IMG/VR virus record: IMGVR_UViG_3300020578_000040
Span: 1 to 64,000 of that record
DNA length: 64,000 nucleotides
Strand: one strand, 5' to 3'
From: a virus
The notes beneath the pieces were generated by a model. The model did not search any database and was not told the origin of the DNA. It worked only from the letters and a program-made list of their open reading frames with translations. Positions 29,074 through 36,305 of the stretch are shown one piece after another (the stretch's first letter is position 1; every line of letters begins with the position of its first letter). Both the position numbers and the translations under genes were made by a program.

Positions 29074-29279
29074 TTATCATGGACCTACACACCTGTCCGC
29101 GTTGTTTTGGGGGAATCCCCAACAACGTACGCCGAGGCGAATACCCTGGCGCGCTCTCCCGCACCGACAACAAGACGCACGTCTGCTCGGCCTGCGGGGA
29201 ACTCGAAGCACTGGAAGATTTCCAGTTCGGATCGCCACTTCCGCAATCCCTGTGGCAAGCAGTCACCACCAACACCTGA
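29070..29279 (+). CDS. conserved phage zinc-ribbon protein
   Basis: A 69-residue protein with TCPRCFGGIPNNVRRGEYPGALSR and VCSACGELEALE. The CPRC.GGIPN...G.YPGALSR..N...CS.CG.EA pattern is shared by small zinc-ribbon proteins in a great many actinophages. Its role is unknown. An internal ATG at 29079 could also be used. Confidence 0.93.
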   Translation: MIIMDLHTCPRCFGGIPNNVRRGEYPGALSRTDNKTHVCSACGELEALEDFQFGSPLPQSLWQAVTTNT

Positions 29280-29287
29280 GGAGAACA

Positions 29288-29701
29288 ATGTTCGATTTCG
29301 ATTACAAGCCCCCGTTCGATGGGATGCACCCACTCGACACCGACAAACTGGTCTGGCTGTCAGAGGCCCGAAGCAACATGATGGCCAAGGTCATGGCTGA
29401 GGGAAAGTTCACGCCGGCCACGCTGTCCAACATTAAGGAGTATTTGCTCCGCGTCACCGGTCTCACCCCTGAGGAGTACAACGAACTCAGCAGGATCGGG
29501 ATGTGGATCGCCTGGGACCGCGAGGTTCGTGACATGAACGAAGAGGGGCGCGCTGCCTACTGGGCGAAGTATCACGCCGACGATGAGGAGCACGCGCAAG
29601 AACTCGACGCAGAGGTGTCCGAGGACTTTCGCAAGTTCATGGCCGCCCGACAGGCCGAGCGCGAAGCGTTCGACGAGATCACCAAGAACATCAACAACTG
29701 A
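29288..29701 (+). CDS. hypothetical helical acidic protein
   Basis: A 137-residue protein, helical and acidic in its second half (ADDEEHAQELDAEVSEDF...). GAGGAGAACA precedes the ATG. It closes the small-gene array and is followed by a strong terminator. Confidence 0.83.
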   Translation: MFDFDYKPPFDGMHPLDTDKLVWLSEARSNMMAKVMAEGKFTPATLSNIKEYLLRVTGLTPEEYNELSRIGMWIAWDREVRDMNEEGRAAYWAKYHADDEEHAQELDAEVSEDFRKFMAARQAEREAFDEITKNINN

Positions 29702-29704
29702 GAT

Positions 29705-29737
29705 TTATAGGGGGTAGCCTAGCGCTGCCCCCTATAA
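29705..29737 (+). terminator. strong hairpin ending the array
   Basis: TTATAGGGGG and CCCCCTATAA pair, extended by AGC/GCT inside, followed by GCGTTT. Confidence 0.8.
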
Positions 29738-29757
29738 GCGTTTACTAGGGAACAATC

Positions 29758-30129
29758 ATGACATTCTCACTACCTGACGATGGAGTTATTTTCGAGTTGG
29801 AGTCTGGCGAACTTTCCGCCACGGTCATCCTGGCCGGCGACATAGCAATGAAGCACGAGGCGGGCCCCATCATCCACCCTACGTTCGATAAGAAGCGCGT
29901 CATCGTGGCATTCAACGCGCGTGCCTACAAGTGGCGGATCAAGAAGTTGATCGAACACTTTCAGGAGCGCCGGCCCTGGGAGGACAAAGACACGATCCTG
30001 AAGGGATGCGTGGACGAACTGAATCGCAAGTACTTCGAACTGACGGCGGCTGCGCTTCATGACTACTACATTCAGGAAGGCCTCGCAGGATTTGCCGATA
30101 TTGATGACGATCTCGATGACCAGTCGTGA
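29758..30129 (+). CDS. hypothetical protein
   Basis: A 123-residue protein (MTFSLPDDGVIFELESGEL...) with KKRVIVAFNARAYKWRIKKLI and an acidic end. AGGGAACAATC precedes the ATG. It opens the replication block. No family recognised. Confidence 0.83.
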   Translation: MTFSLPDDGVIFELESGELSATVILAGDIAMKHEAGPIIHPTFDKKRVIVAFNARAYKWRIKKLIEHFQERRPWEDKDTILKGCVDELNRKYFELTAAALHDYYIQEGLAGFADIDDDLDDQS

Positions 30130-30142
30130 TAAGAATGACGGT

Positions 30143-30619
30143 ATGCATATCGAGCCGACTACCTGGAAAGAGGCGGCCGAAACCGCAAGCGAAATCATCT
30201 TTGGATGCGTGCGTCCTCATGCGAAGGTTTCAGTGGCCGGCCTGAAGGAGCATCACGAGAAGATCATCAATGATTTCTTCGAGAGCCCGACGACCGATTT
30301 ACTGATTGCTCGATGGTCCACCCTTGGATCGATGGCGATTGAATACTCAATTCAAGATGACTCCGCGATTTCGGCAAAGACCCTGGTCACCACGCTGTGC
30401 AAGAAGCAGCACGACTATGGTCCGAACAACATCCTGCGGTTCGGGCAGAAGGGTTTAATGATTCGAGTCTGGGATAAGATTTCGCGTCTTGACAACCTCT
30501 CGACCCAGGATTACGCCCCAGAAGTCGATGAATCCAAAATTGACACATTGCTTGACATTGCCGGGTACTCAACCATTGGTATCATGTTGAGACGAGGATG
30601 GTTCCGTCTCCCTCTCTGA
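30143..30619 (+). CDS. nucleotide-modification-associated domain 1 (DUF1599) protein
   Basis: A 158-residue protein starting MHIEPTTWKE, with KQHDYGPNNILRFGQKGLMIRVWDKISRLDNL and DTLLDIAGYSTIG. The K.HDYG..NI...G..G...R..DK..RL.NL signature identifies Nmad1/DUF1599, related to the all-alpha NTP pyrophosphatase (MazG-like) superfamily. It may act on modified or unwanted nucleotides during replication. It ends in the usual F.LPL. Confidence 0.92.
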   Translation: MHIEPTTWKEAAETASEIIFGCVRPHAKVSVAGLKEHHEKIINDFFESPTTDLLIARWSTLGSMAIEYSIQDDSAISAKTLVTTLCKKQHDYGPNNILRFGQKGLMIRVWDKISRLDNLSTQDYAPEVDESKIDTLLDIAGYSTIGIMLRRGWFRLPL

Positions 30620-30985
30620 GGGGGCTTTCCTCCACATAAACGGAACAACGCTGCTCGATGCAGTGACGGAAGGAATGGGCGGGACCGCCAGCAGCCGTCG
30701 CTAGAAGAACTGTATTGAGGACTGGTGCAACTCCAGCGCGGTCGTAAGGAAACTTAGGGACCTTACGCCTATGGACCACGCGATCCGGTGAAAACCTCGG
30801 AAGTGATCTTTAGGATATGCCCCTTAATACCTCCAGGGTTCAACACCCTTCTGGGGGTAGGGGGGCCTATTCTCCCGCTCTCCGGCTCTCCCTCAGAAGT
30901 AAGCCTGGGGTGAAGGTAAAGCGAAGATCGAGCCTGGTACGGTGTAGGGTAAGAAACCCAAACAAACTAGAGATAGGGTGGAGGC
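30620..30985 (+). ncRNA. candidate structured RNA
   Basis: About 370 bases without a coding frame between two replication genes. Several helices nest: GACCGC (30683) with GCGGTC (30737); CTGG/CCAG at 30722-30736; GTAAGG/CCTTAC at 30744-30766; GGT-GAAA-ACC near 30787. A large hairpin runs from about 30811 to 30872, with TACC(T)CCAG/CTGGGGGTA and AGGG-TTCAACA-CCCT at its tip, the last with a T-loop-like loop. Further helices include CCGGCTC/GAGCCTGG and GGGT/ACCC near 30948-30960. No known RNA class is recognised. Confidence 0.45.
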
Positions 30986-30990
30986 CTACT

Positions 30991-31419
30991 GTGAATGATG
31001 AAGATGAACAACTGACACTTTTTGACGATCCAAATGTTCAAAAGGTTGTTCCTGAATTGCCGGTACAACACACCTCCGCGGAATCGCGTGCTTATGTTGC
31101 CAAGGCAAATAACGCTGAAGTTGTCGAACTGTTCCAACTTTGGCAGCAAACTCTTCACCAATCTGCGGCGTCCGGTGTTCTTCTCACGGAAAAGCGCTAC
31201 GCGCGTATCGCTGCGGCGCTGTGCATTTACGGAATCGATACGTGCCGGCTCGCCATCAGGGGATGCGCGAAGTCCGGTTGGCATATGGGAGACAATCCCC
31301 GCGGCGCCAAGTACACCGATATCGATTTGATCTTCAGGTCCCATGACCACGTGCAACGGTTTGTTAGTCTGGCCCTGGGCGAGACCGACGCGGCCCGTGC
31401 GTTCATGGAGGAAGAGTGA
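30991..31419 (+). CDS. phage replication-associated protein
   Basis: A 142-residue protein starting at GTG 30991, with GGAGG seven bases upstream. The core is LLTEKRYARIAAALCIYG, CRLAIRGCAKSGWHMG and TDIDLIFRSHDHVQRF. The WHMG.N....YTDI.LI.R..DHV.RF pattern accompanies phage replication genes; it may help load or recruit the helicase. It overlaps the next gene by GTGA. Confidence 0.85.
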   Translation: MNDEDEQLTLFDDPNVQKVVPELPVQHTSAESRAYVAKANNAEVVELFQLWQQTLHQSAASGVLLTEKRYARIAAALCIYGIDTCRLAIRGCAKSGWHMGDNPRGAKYTDIDLIFRSHDHVQRFVSLALGETDAARAFMEEE

Positions 31420-31880
31420 CCAAGGAAGAGATTGTCAAAATAGTTGACAGAGTTTGTTCCGCCTGGAACCAGAACTTGGTCATGTCGGCCAAGAAGGAAA
31501 TGTACGAGACTTGGTATCACGTACTCCAGGACATCGACGGCGTCAATGTTTTGCGCGTAATTGACGATCTCATTATCGAGGATGAGCGCTTCATGCCGCG
31601 CGTAGGCACGGTGCGCAAAAGAGTCCTCATTCAGAAGATCGAAGCCCCGCTGGAGCCCATCATCGCGTGGCAGCAGTTCCGTTCGATAGCAGACTCTGCG
31701 GGAGCCGGCGTCGAAATACTTGACATGCATCCCCTGGTTCGTGTAACTTTGAACCGCCTTGGCGGCACGAGCGCGTTCGGCCTCCACACCAACGGGGATC
31801 GCGAATCGTTTCTCTCTGTGTACAGGCTCGTCGTAGCAGAATGGGAGAGGGAGCACTATGGCATCAACCGAGGTCGATAA
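31416..31880 (+). CDS. helicase-loader-like protein
   Basis: A 154-residue, mostly helical protein (MTKEEIVKIVDRVCSAWNQ...) with MYETWYHVLQDID and RFMPRVGTVRKRV. Size, helical content and position just before the primase-helicase fit phage helicase loaders, but there is no decisive motif. Its end overlaps the primase gene by 23 bases. Confidence 0.78.
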   Translation: MTKEEIVKIVDRVCSAWNQNLVMSAKKEMYETWYHVLQDIDGVNVLRVIDDLIIEDERFMPRVGTVRKRVLIQKIEAPLEPIIAWQQFRSIADSAGAGVEILDMHPLVRVTLNRLGGTSAFGLHTNGDRESFLSVYRLVVAEWEREHYGINRGR

Positions 31881-33564
31881 CTTCCTGGAGCGCCTCAACG
31901 GTGTGCGTAAGGACGGCTCAGGATGGATGGCCAGGTGCCCATGCCGGGATGACGACAAGAATCCCTCGATGCACATTGCCGAGGGGGGCGACGGCCGCGT
32001 GCTCGTCACGTGCCACCGGGGGACGCCCTGCTCCCTCGATCAGATTTGCGCTGCGGTGGGGCTCGATGTCAAGGACCTGATGCCGCCGCGCAAGGAGAAG
32101 GACGAAGAGCCGCGCCTTACCCTTGTCAAGGCTTACAACTACTACGACCAGAACGGGGAGATGCTGTTCCAGAAGCAGCGCTTCGTTGATCAGTTCGGCA
32201 AGAAGACATTCCGCCAGCGCAAGCCAGACGGCCGCGGCGGGTGGACATACTCACTGGGATCAACGCCCAAGGTTCTGTACAACCTGCCGGCAGTTGTCCA
32301 GGCAGCGGCCAACGGTGGGCATATATGGGTCGTTGAGGGCGAGAAGGATGCCGATGCTGTCAACGAAACCGGTGAAGTCGCAACGACGATGCCCAACGGT
32401 GCGGGCTCATGGCAGCGGATTCACACCGAAGCCCTGGCCGGCGCATCAGTCACGATTATTGCTGACAACGATAAGACAGGACTCGAACATGCGGCTCACG
32501 TGTTTCGCGAACTTCAGGCCGCCGGCTGCGAAGTCGAGGCATTCCGGCCGCCGGATAACGCCAAGGATGTGGCCGAACTTCTGGGAAGAGGAGAGCCACT
32601 CGCCAACCTTATCCCCTACAACCCGCTAGAAGAATCTCCTGAACCGATCCAGGAGCGCGACGAGTTCGCAGAACTGATCGACGGTTTGCATAAGTTGCAC
32701 GACAATCAGCGGCTGACAATCCAGCAGAAGTTGACCCGGGCCCGCAACGCGATCGATCGCATCCAGTTCGATGACGAAGGGTTCTACGACTCAGGGACCC
32801 TGGTCGACTGGGCGGAGTTCATCGCTGAAAGTGTTGACGAGGATTATGACTGGGTCATCCCGGGCGCGCTCGAGCGCAGCGAGCGGGTGATTGTGGTGGC
32901 GGCCGAAGGTGTAGGCAAGACGATGCTGGCCCGCCAGGTGGCGATCATGTCCGCTGCCGGCATTCAGCCATTCACCTGGGGCCGGATGAAGCCGATCAGA
33001 ACTTTGACGATTGACCTCGAAAACCCCGCACGCATCATCCGGCGCACATCATCCAAGATCATGCGGGCGGCACAAGAGCGGGCCCGCTCCACCAAGATCG
33101 AGGCGCATCTCCTCATCAAGCCCGCCGGCCTTGACCTACTCAACTCCCAGGACAGGATTCTGGTCGAGGACGTCATCGAGCGCACCAGGCCTGAACTGAT
33201 CTGCCTGGGCCCGCTGTACAAAGCGTTCGTTGATCCAGGCTCACGAACCAGCGAATCGATCGCCATCGAGGTGGCGAAGTACCTGGACTCGATCCGCACG
33301 CACTACAAGTGCGCCCTATGGCTGGAACATCACGCACCTTTGGGGTCATCGGTAGGCGGAAGAGACCTGCGGCCCTTCGGCTCCGCGGTCTGGTCGCGCT
33401 GGCCTGAATTCGGATTGGCATTAGAGCCTGATCCAGTGGCTACCGAGAGGTATACTTATATTGTCAAAAACTTCCGAGGCGGGCGCGATGTTCGTAACTG
33501 GCCGCGGAGGATGCAGCGAGACGAGTTGTTCCCCTTCAGAGTCATCGAGTTCCGGGAGCCGTAA
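31858..33564 (+). CDS. bifunctional primase-helicase
   Basis: A 568-residue protein. A zinc-binding primase start (ARCPCRDDDKNPSMH, Cys 27/29, and TCHRGTPC around 51-58) leads to a TOPRIM region (VVEGEKDAD at 158-166, ADND at 202-205). A RepA/DnaB-type ATPase domain follows with Walker A AEGVGKT at 349-355, a Walker B-like ICLGPLYK and EHHAPLG. It would make primers and unwind DNA at the phage fork. Neighbouring loader-like genes support this. Confidence 0.93.
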   Translation: MASTEVDNFLERLNGVRKDGSGWMARCPCRDDDKNPSMHIAEGGDGRVLVTCHRGTPCSLDQICAAVGLDVKDLMPPRKEKDEEPRLTLVKAYNYYDQNGEMLFQKQRFVDQFGKKTFRQRKPDGRGGWTYSLGSTPKVLYNLPAVVQAAANGGHIWVVEGEKDADAVNETGEVATTMPNGAGSWQRIHTEALAGASVTIIADNDKTGLEHAAHVFRELQAAGCEVEAFRPPDNAKDVAELLGRGEPLANLIPYNPLEESPEPIQERDEFAELIDGLHKLHDNQRLTIQQKLTRARNAIDRIQFDDEGFYDSGTLVDWAEFIAESVDEDYDWVIPGALERSERVIVVAAEGVGKTMLARQVAIMSAAGIQPFTWGRMKPIRTLTIDLENPARIIRRTSSKIMRAAQERARSTKIEAHLLIKPAGLDLLNSQDRILVEDVIERTRPELICLGPLYKAFVDPGSRTSESIAIEVAKYLDSIRTHYKCALWLEHHAPLGSSVGGRDLRPFGSAVWSRWPEFGLALEPDPVATERYTYIVKNFRGGRDVRNWPRRMQRDELFPFRVIEFREP

Positions 33565-34166
33565 TGGCCGGCTTATCCAAAGAGTTCCTAGCCGAGCGCG
33601 ATCTACGCATCTTCAAGATGCGCCAAGCCGGCGTATCTGTCAACGAAATTGCACGACGGTTTGGCATATCGGTAGGCGCATGTAGCAATGCGATCCAGCG
33701 GCAACTACAGAAGTTAAACAAAGAAGCGCTCATGGCGTACCCAGAAGTGCTTCGAATGGAACTGGAGCGACTAGACGCACTGCAGCAGGCCGTCTGGCCG
33801 ATGACTCAGCACCGCAAGGTGGCCCTCAACGACGGCACGGAAACGACGGTCGAGCCTGATCTCAAGGCAATTCAACAGGTGCTGGCCATCATGGACCGGC
33901 GGAGTAAGTTGCTGGGCATGGAGCAGACGAACGTATCGCTCACGGTAGACACAAGTGACCAACCGGCCAGAGCCGCTCTGGCGGGCGCTGACGCCCCTCT
34001 GGCGGTCTCTTTGGTGTCCGCTGAGCAGGAAGCGCGTAAGTTGCTCGAACTCATGGGAGCCGCCGGCGTACTGCCTCTAGATGTCGTGCGCCAGATCACA
34101 GGGGACTCTGAAGCCCCGCGCGCGCTACCCACCGCACAGCCCCGGGAGGAGAGCGCGTATGAGTGA
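33564..34166 (+). CDS. HTH protein, possible small terminase-like
   Basis: A 200-residue protein. Residues 15-45 form an HTH (MRQAGVSVNEIARRFGISVG), followed by a long helical region with ELERLDALQQAVWPMTQH and AIQQVLAIMDRRSKLLGME, then an Ala/Pro tail. The HTH-plus-helix layout with RRSKLLG is common in small terminase subunits and other phage DNA-binding proteins. No large terminase is in the window, so packaging is unproven. Confidence 0.85.
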   Translation: MAGLSKEFLAERDLRIFKMRQAGVSVNEIARRFGISVGACSNAIQRQLQKLNKEALMAYPEVLRMELERLDALQQAVWPMTQHRKVALNDGTETTVEPDLKAIQQVLAIMDRRSKLLGMEQTNVSLTVDTSDQPARAALAGADAPLAVSLVSAEQEARKLLELMGAAGVLPLDVVRQITGDSEAPRALPTAQPREESAYE

Positions 34167-34470
34167 AGAGGACAATTTGAACTCTGCGGTAGACCATGTT
34201 GCGGAAACGATGAAACTTTCGCGCGTATCCAATATCGGTTCAAAGCCTGGAGCGCCGGCCTCGAAACAAGTTCTGATACGCGCCATCGAGGGGGATCACC
34301 TCCGGTGGAAGGAAGCCGCAGAGAAGTCAGGCGTAACGCTGAGCGAGTTTATCCGCGAGGCTCTGAATGCCGCCGCCAAAGACCTGCTCGAATGTTCCCA
34401 TCCCTTGGAATACAGGAGATGGAATCTTCGCGGAGAACGCTGTCTAAAATGTGGGATGAAAATCCGCTAA
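34159..34470 (+). CDS. ribbon-helix-helix-like protein with Cys/His tail
   Basis: A 103-residue protein. The middle (KQVLIRAIEGDHLRWKEAAEKSGVTLSEFIREALNAAAKDLL; residues about 42-83) is a ribbon-helix-helix-type DNA-binding segment. The tail has ECSHPLEYRRWNL and CLKCGMKI, a probable zinc ribbon. GGGAGGAGAG precedes the ATG at 34159. Probably a repressor. Confidence 0.85.
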   Translation: MSEEDNLNSAVDHVAETMKLSRVSNIGSKPGAPASKQVLIRAIEGDHLRWKEAAEKSGVTLSEFIREALNAAAKDLLECSHPLEYRRWNLRGERCLKCGMKIR

Positions 34471-34509
34471 ATTCCTGGGAAAAACTGTAGAAAAATGTAG
34501 GTAAAAAAT

Positions 34510-34578
34510 ATGGATGTTTTACTTCTAACAATCTTTTGCATCGCCTCCTTCCTTATCGTTGACAGGATCACCAAATGA
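34510..34578 (+). CDS. 22-aa hydrophobic peptide
   Basis: A 22-residue peptide (MDVLLLTIFCIASFLIVDR...) that is almost entirely one membrane helix. It ends in an ATGA overlap with the next gene, and TAGGT lies upstream, so translation is plausible. It sits in an AT-rich patch. Confidence 0.5.
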   Translation: MDVLLLTIFCIASFLIVDRITK

Positions 34579-34739
34579 ATCGCCCCGGCCGCAAGCCAAC
34601 CAACAACCCAACGCTGACAATCAAACTGACGCCGAAGATTAAGCGACATCTTATTGAGGTTGCCAGCCTTAACGACATGTCGATCACCGAGTACCTGGTG
34701 ACGCTGATCGAGCGCGACGCCGGCCAGTCACTACAGTAA
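34575..34739 (+). CDS. small ribbon-helix-helix protein
   Basis: A 54-residue protein (MNRPGRKPTNNPTLTIKL...) with LTIKLTPKIKRHLIEVASLN and MSITEYLVTLIERDA, the strand-helix-helix pattern of CopG/Arc-type repressors. It is one of three such proteins in a row. Confidence 0.85.
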   Translation: MNRPGRKPTNNPTLTIKLTPKIKRHLIEVASLNDMSITEYLVTLIERDAGQSLQ

Positions 34740-34759
34740 GTAGTTGTAAAGTAATAACT

Positions 34760-35113
34760 ATGGGTAGGCAGCCACAAGTAGCCACCACAACTGGGACTGT
34801 CTACTTACAGTTACGAGTCCCAGGCTGGATGAAGAACAAGATCATCGAGCGGGCGGACGAACTCGACACGAGTGTGAACGCTGTGCTCCTGTCCGCGGTG
34901 AAGAAGTGGCTCGAAGAGGACGGAGCGCTGCCGGCCCCACCCGTAGCGACGAGGCCACTACCGACGACGGCTGACCAGATTCGAGCCTGGGCCACCGGTG
35001 AGAAGATCACCGGCCCCTGCGGTCAGACGAAGTGCCCCGCGCTGGACGAAGAAGGCCGCTGGCAGTCAGACGGAATGGGCTTCTGTACGCACTGCGGAAT
35101 CCGGGTGCAATAG
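34760..35113 (+). CDS. ribbon-helix-helix protein with zinc ribbon
   Basis: A 117-residue protein. Residues 12-50 (GTVYLQLRVPGWMKNKIIERADEL...VNAVLLSAVKKWL) form the DNA-binding part. The tail has CGQTKCPAL and CTHCGIRV, a four-Cys zinc ribbon. A TAAAGT box seven bases before the ATG hints at a leaderless mRNA. Confidence 0.85.
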   Translation: MGRQPQVATTTGTVYLQLRVPGWMKNKIIERADELDTSVNAVLLSAVKKWLEEDGALPAPPVATRPLPTTADQIRAWATGEKITGPCGQTKCPALDEEGRWQSDGMGFCTHCGIRVQ

Positions 35114-35125
35114 AATCAGTCGCCC

Positions 35126-35208
35126 CACATTTGCGCGATCGTCATCCACCAATTTCTGTTGAATGAGTTCCAATGGACTTACTACTCGACCACATTTGCG
35201 CGATCGTC
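35126..35208. repeat. 65-bp patchwork insertion flanked by 18-bp repeats
   Basis: CACATTTGCGCGATCGTC occurs at 35126-35143 and again at 35191-35208. Between the copies, 35145-35175 is identical to 46763-46793 (inside the halogenase gene) and 35174-35190 is identical to 26465-26481. Removing one repeat copy and the filler would give whiB-3 a natural end (IAQMWGD then stop). Confidence 0.85.
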
Positions 35209-35465
35209 GGGCGGATCGGTGTGATCCCCCTCTTGCGCTGCTCGGCGGCCAACTGTCGCGGTGTCAGCCCTGCCCACACCCCATGCATATCCGCAGGTGG
35301 GAACTCCAGCGCGTAGTCCAGGCACAGGTCCTTCACCGGACAATGCTTACATATCTGGCGCGCTTTGGTGATGTACGTAATGTCCTTATACTCCTTCGGG
35401 AACATAAGGTCCGTCTTACCTCGGCAGTTAGCAAGGTGAGTCCATGTGGGTCTTTGTGGGAGCAT
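35142..35465 (-). CDS. whiB: WhiB-like regulator 3, altered C-terminus
   Basis: A 107-residue WhiB-like protein: Cys in LANCRGKTDLMF, CKHCPVKDLC, then GVWAGLTPRQLAAEQRKRG, the four cluster Cys, the GVWAG turn and the basic DNA-contact region. It is the only complete WhiB of the three. The last 15-16 residues come from the 65-bp insertion. The start is uncertain: ATG 35465 lacks a ribosome site and a TTG at 35495 is also possible. Confidence 0.92.
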   Translation of the reverse strand: MLPQRPTWTHLANCRGKTDLMFPKEYKDITYITKARQICKHCPVKDLCLDYALEFPPADMHGVWAGLTPRQLAAEQRKRGITPIRPTIAQMWSSSKSIGTHSTEIGG

Positions 35466-35532
35466 GTGGTGGCCGGTGGGGGGTGGTGGTGACAAATGGG
35501 GATTGCGTGTATATCTATTTTACGTATATTCC

Positions 35533-35853
35533 CTAGTTCATTCTAATTTGTTTGATTTTCTTGATCCAAGGTTTGGGGATGGTGATCCCATGCGCTAGGT
35601 GTGAGTCGTTGATGAGCGCCACAATCGTGATGTACGTATCCGTTTCGTGCCACAGGTATCCCAATGAAACAGACTTCGCCGGGGTCTGCTGTGTGGCTTC
35701 CTCCGGCGTAGCCCAATCATTCCCACCCACCGATACGGCGTCCTCCCACAGAATCTCGACAATCGGGAGTTTGCTCTTGTTCTCCCAGATGCTTACGAGA
35801 ATCTCCTCTAGGTCTTGCTCCTTCTGGACCAGATTGCGTTTGGCGCGCTTCAT
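35533..35853 (-). CDS. hypothetical protein
   Basis: A 106-residue protein with a basic N-terminus (MKRAKRNLVQKEQDLEEIL...) and WEDAVSVGGNDWATPEEA, GYLWHETDTYITIVALIN and IPKPWIKKI. The D...[GN]DW....E and [GY]YL.E.TD.YI....I boxes are common in small phage proteins of unknown function. Confidence 0.85.
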   Translation of the reverse strand: MKRAKRNLVQKEQDLEEILVSIWENKSKLPIVEILWEDAVSVGGNDWATPEEATQQTPAKSVSLGYLWHETDTYITIVALINDSHLAHGITIPKPWIKKIKQIRMN

Positions 35854-35861
35854 CGGTTCTC

Positions 35862-36290
35862 CTATGCCAGCGGTTGATTCAGTGCGATGTATTCAGCCTT
35901 CTCTCCTTGAGAGGGGCAGAGATTGGTGATTCCTGCTAGGACGATGGCGAAGTGTTGCCGGCGATCGAAGTCGTCAGTTCCCCCCTCGTTGATGCGCTCC
36001 ACCACATCGGTGTCGCCCATTCCCTCGACCATCAACTCGCACCAGAGTTCTCCGTACCAGAGTTCGTCCTCGTCTGTGAGATTCGTGGGCCCGTCGTTGT
36101 AGTACACGACATCGTCGAAGAAGGCGAACTGTTCAGCCGTGTAGGTGACAGTCTCCTCGGGGAGGGTGATAACAACCGTTCTAGGTACGTCTGGATTTAA
36201 CGGAACTAGGGTGGTCGTCGCCGGCGTTCGCTCGATCGCGCAGGCCGTGAGGGCCAGCATGGATAATCCGAGTAATGTTTTTCTGTACAC
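35862..36290 (-). CDS. phage-encoded lipoprotein
   Basis: A 142-residue exported protein starting at GTG. A signal peptide ends in a lipobox LTAC (Cys 17), followed by a Thr/Pro stretch and a mature domain with two Cys (LWCELMV, LCPSQ) and TDEDELWYGELWCELMVEG. The domain resembles small actinobacterial DUF732-type proteins but is not a clear match. It would be anchored to the outside of the host membrane. Confidence 0.8.
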   Translation of the reverse strand: MYRKTLLGLSMLALTACAIERTPATTTLVPLNPDVPRTVVITLPEETVTYTAEQFAFFDDVVYYNDGPTNLTDEDELWYGELWCELMVEGMGDTDVVERINEGGTDDFDRRQHFAIVLAGITNLCPSQGEKAEYIALNQPLA

Positions 36291-36305
36291 AGTTTTTCTT
36301 TCTGG

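Noticed and set aside
30620-30985. Group I intron
   Set aside because: The neighbouring genes are complete and uninterrupted, and the conserved P4-P7 core could not be found.
35126-35208. Insertion sequence or integron site
   Set aside because: The inserted piece is only 65 bp, has no terminal inverted repeats and copies two unrelated phage loci.
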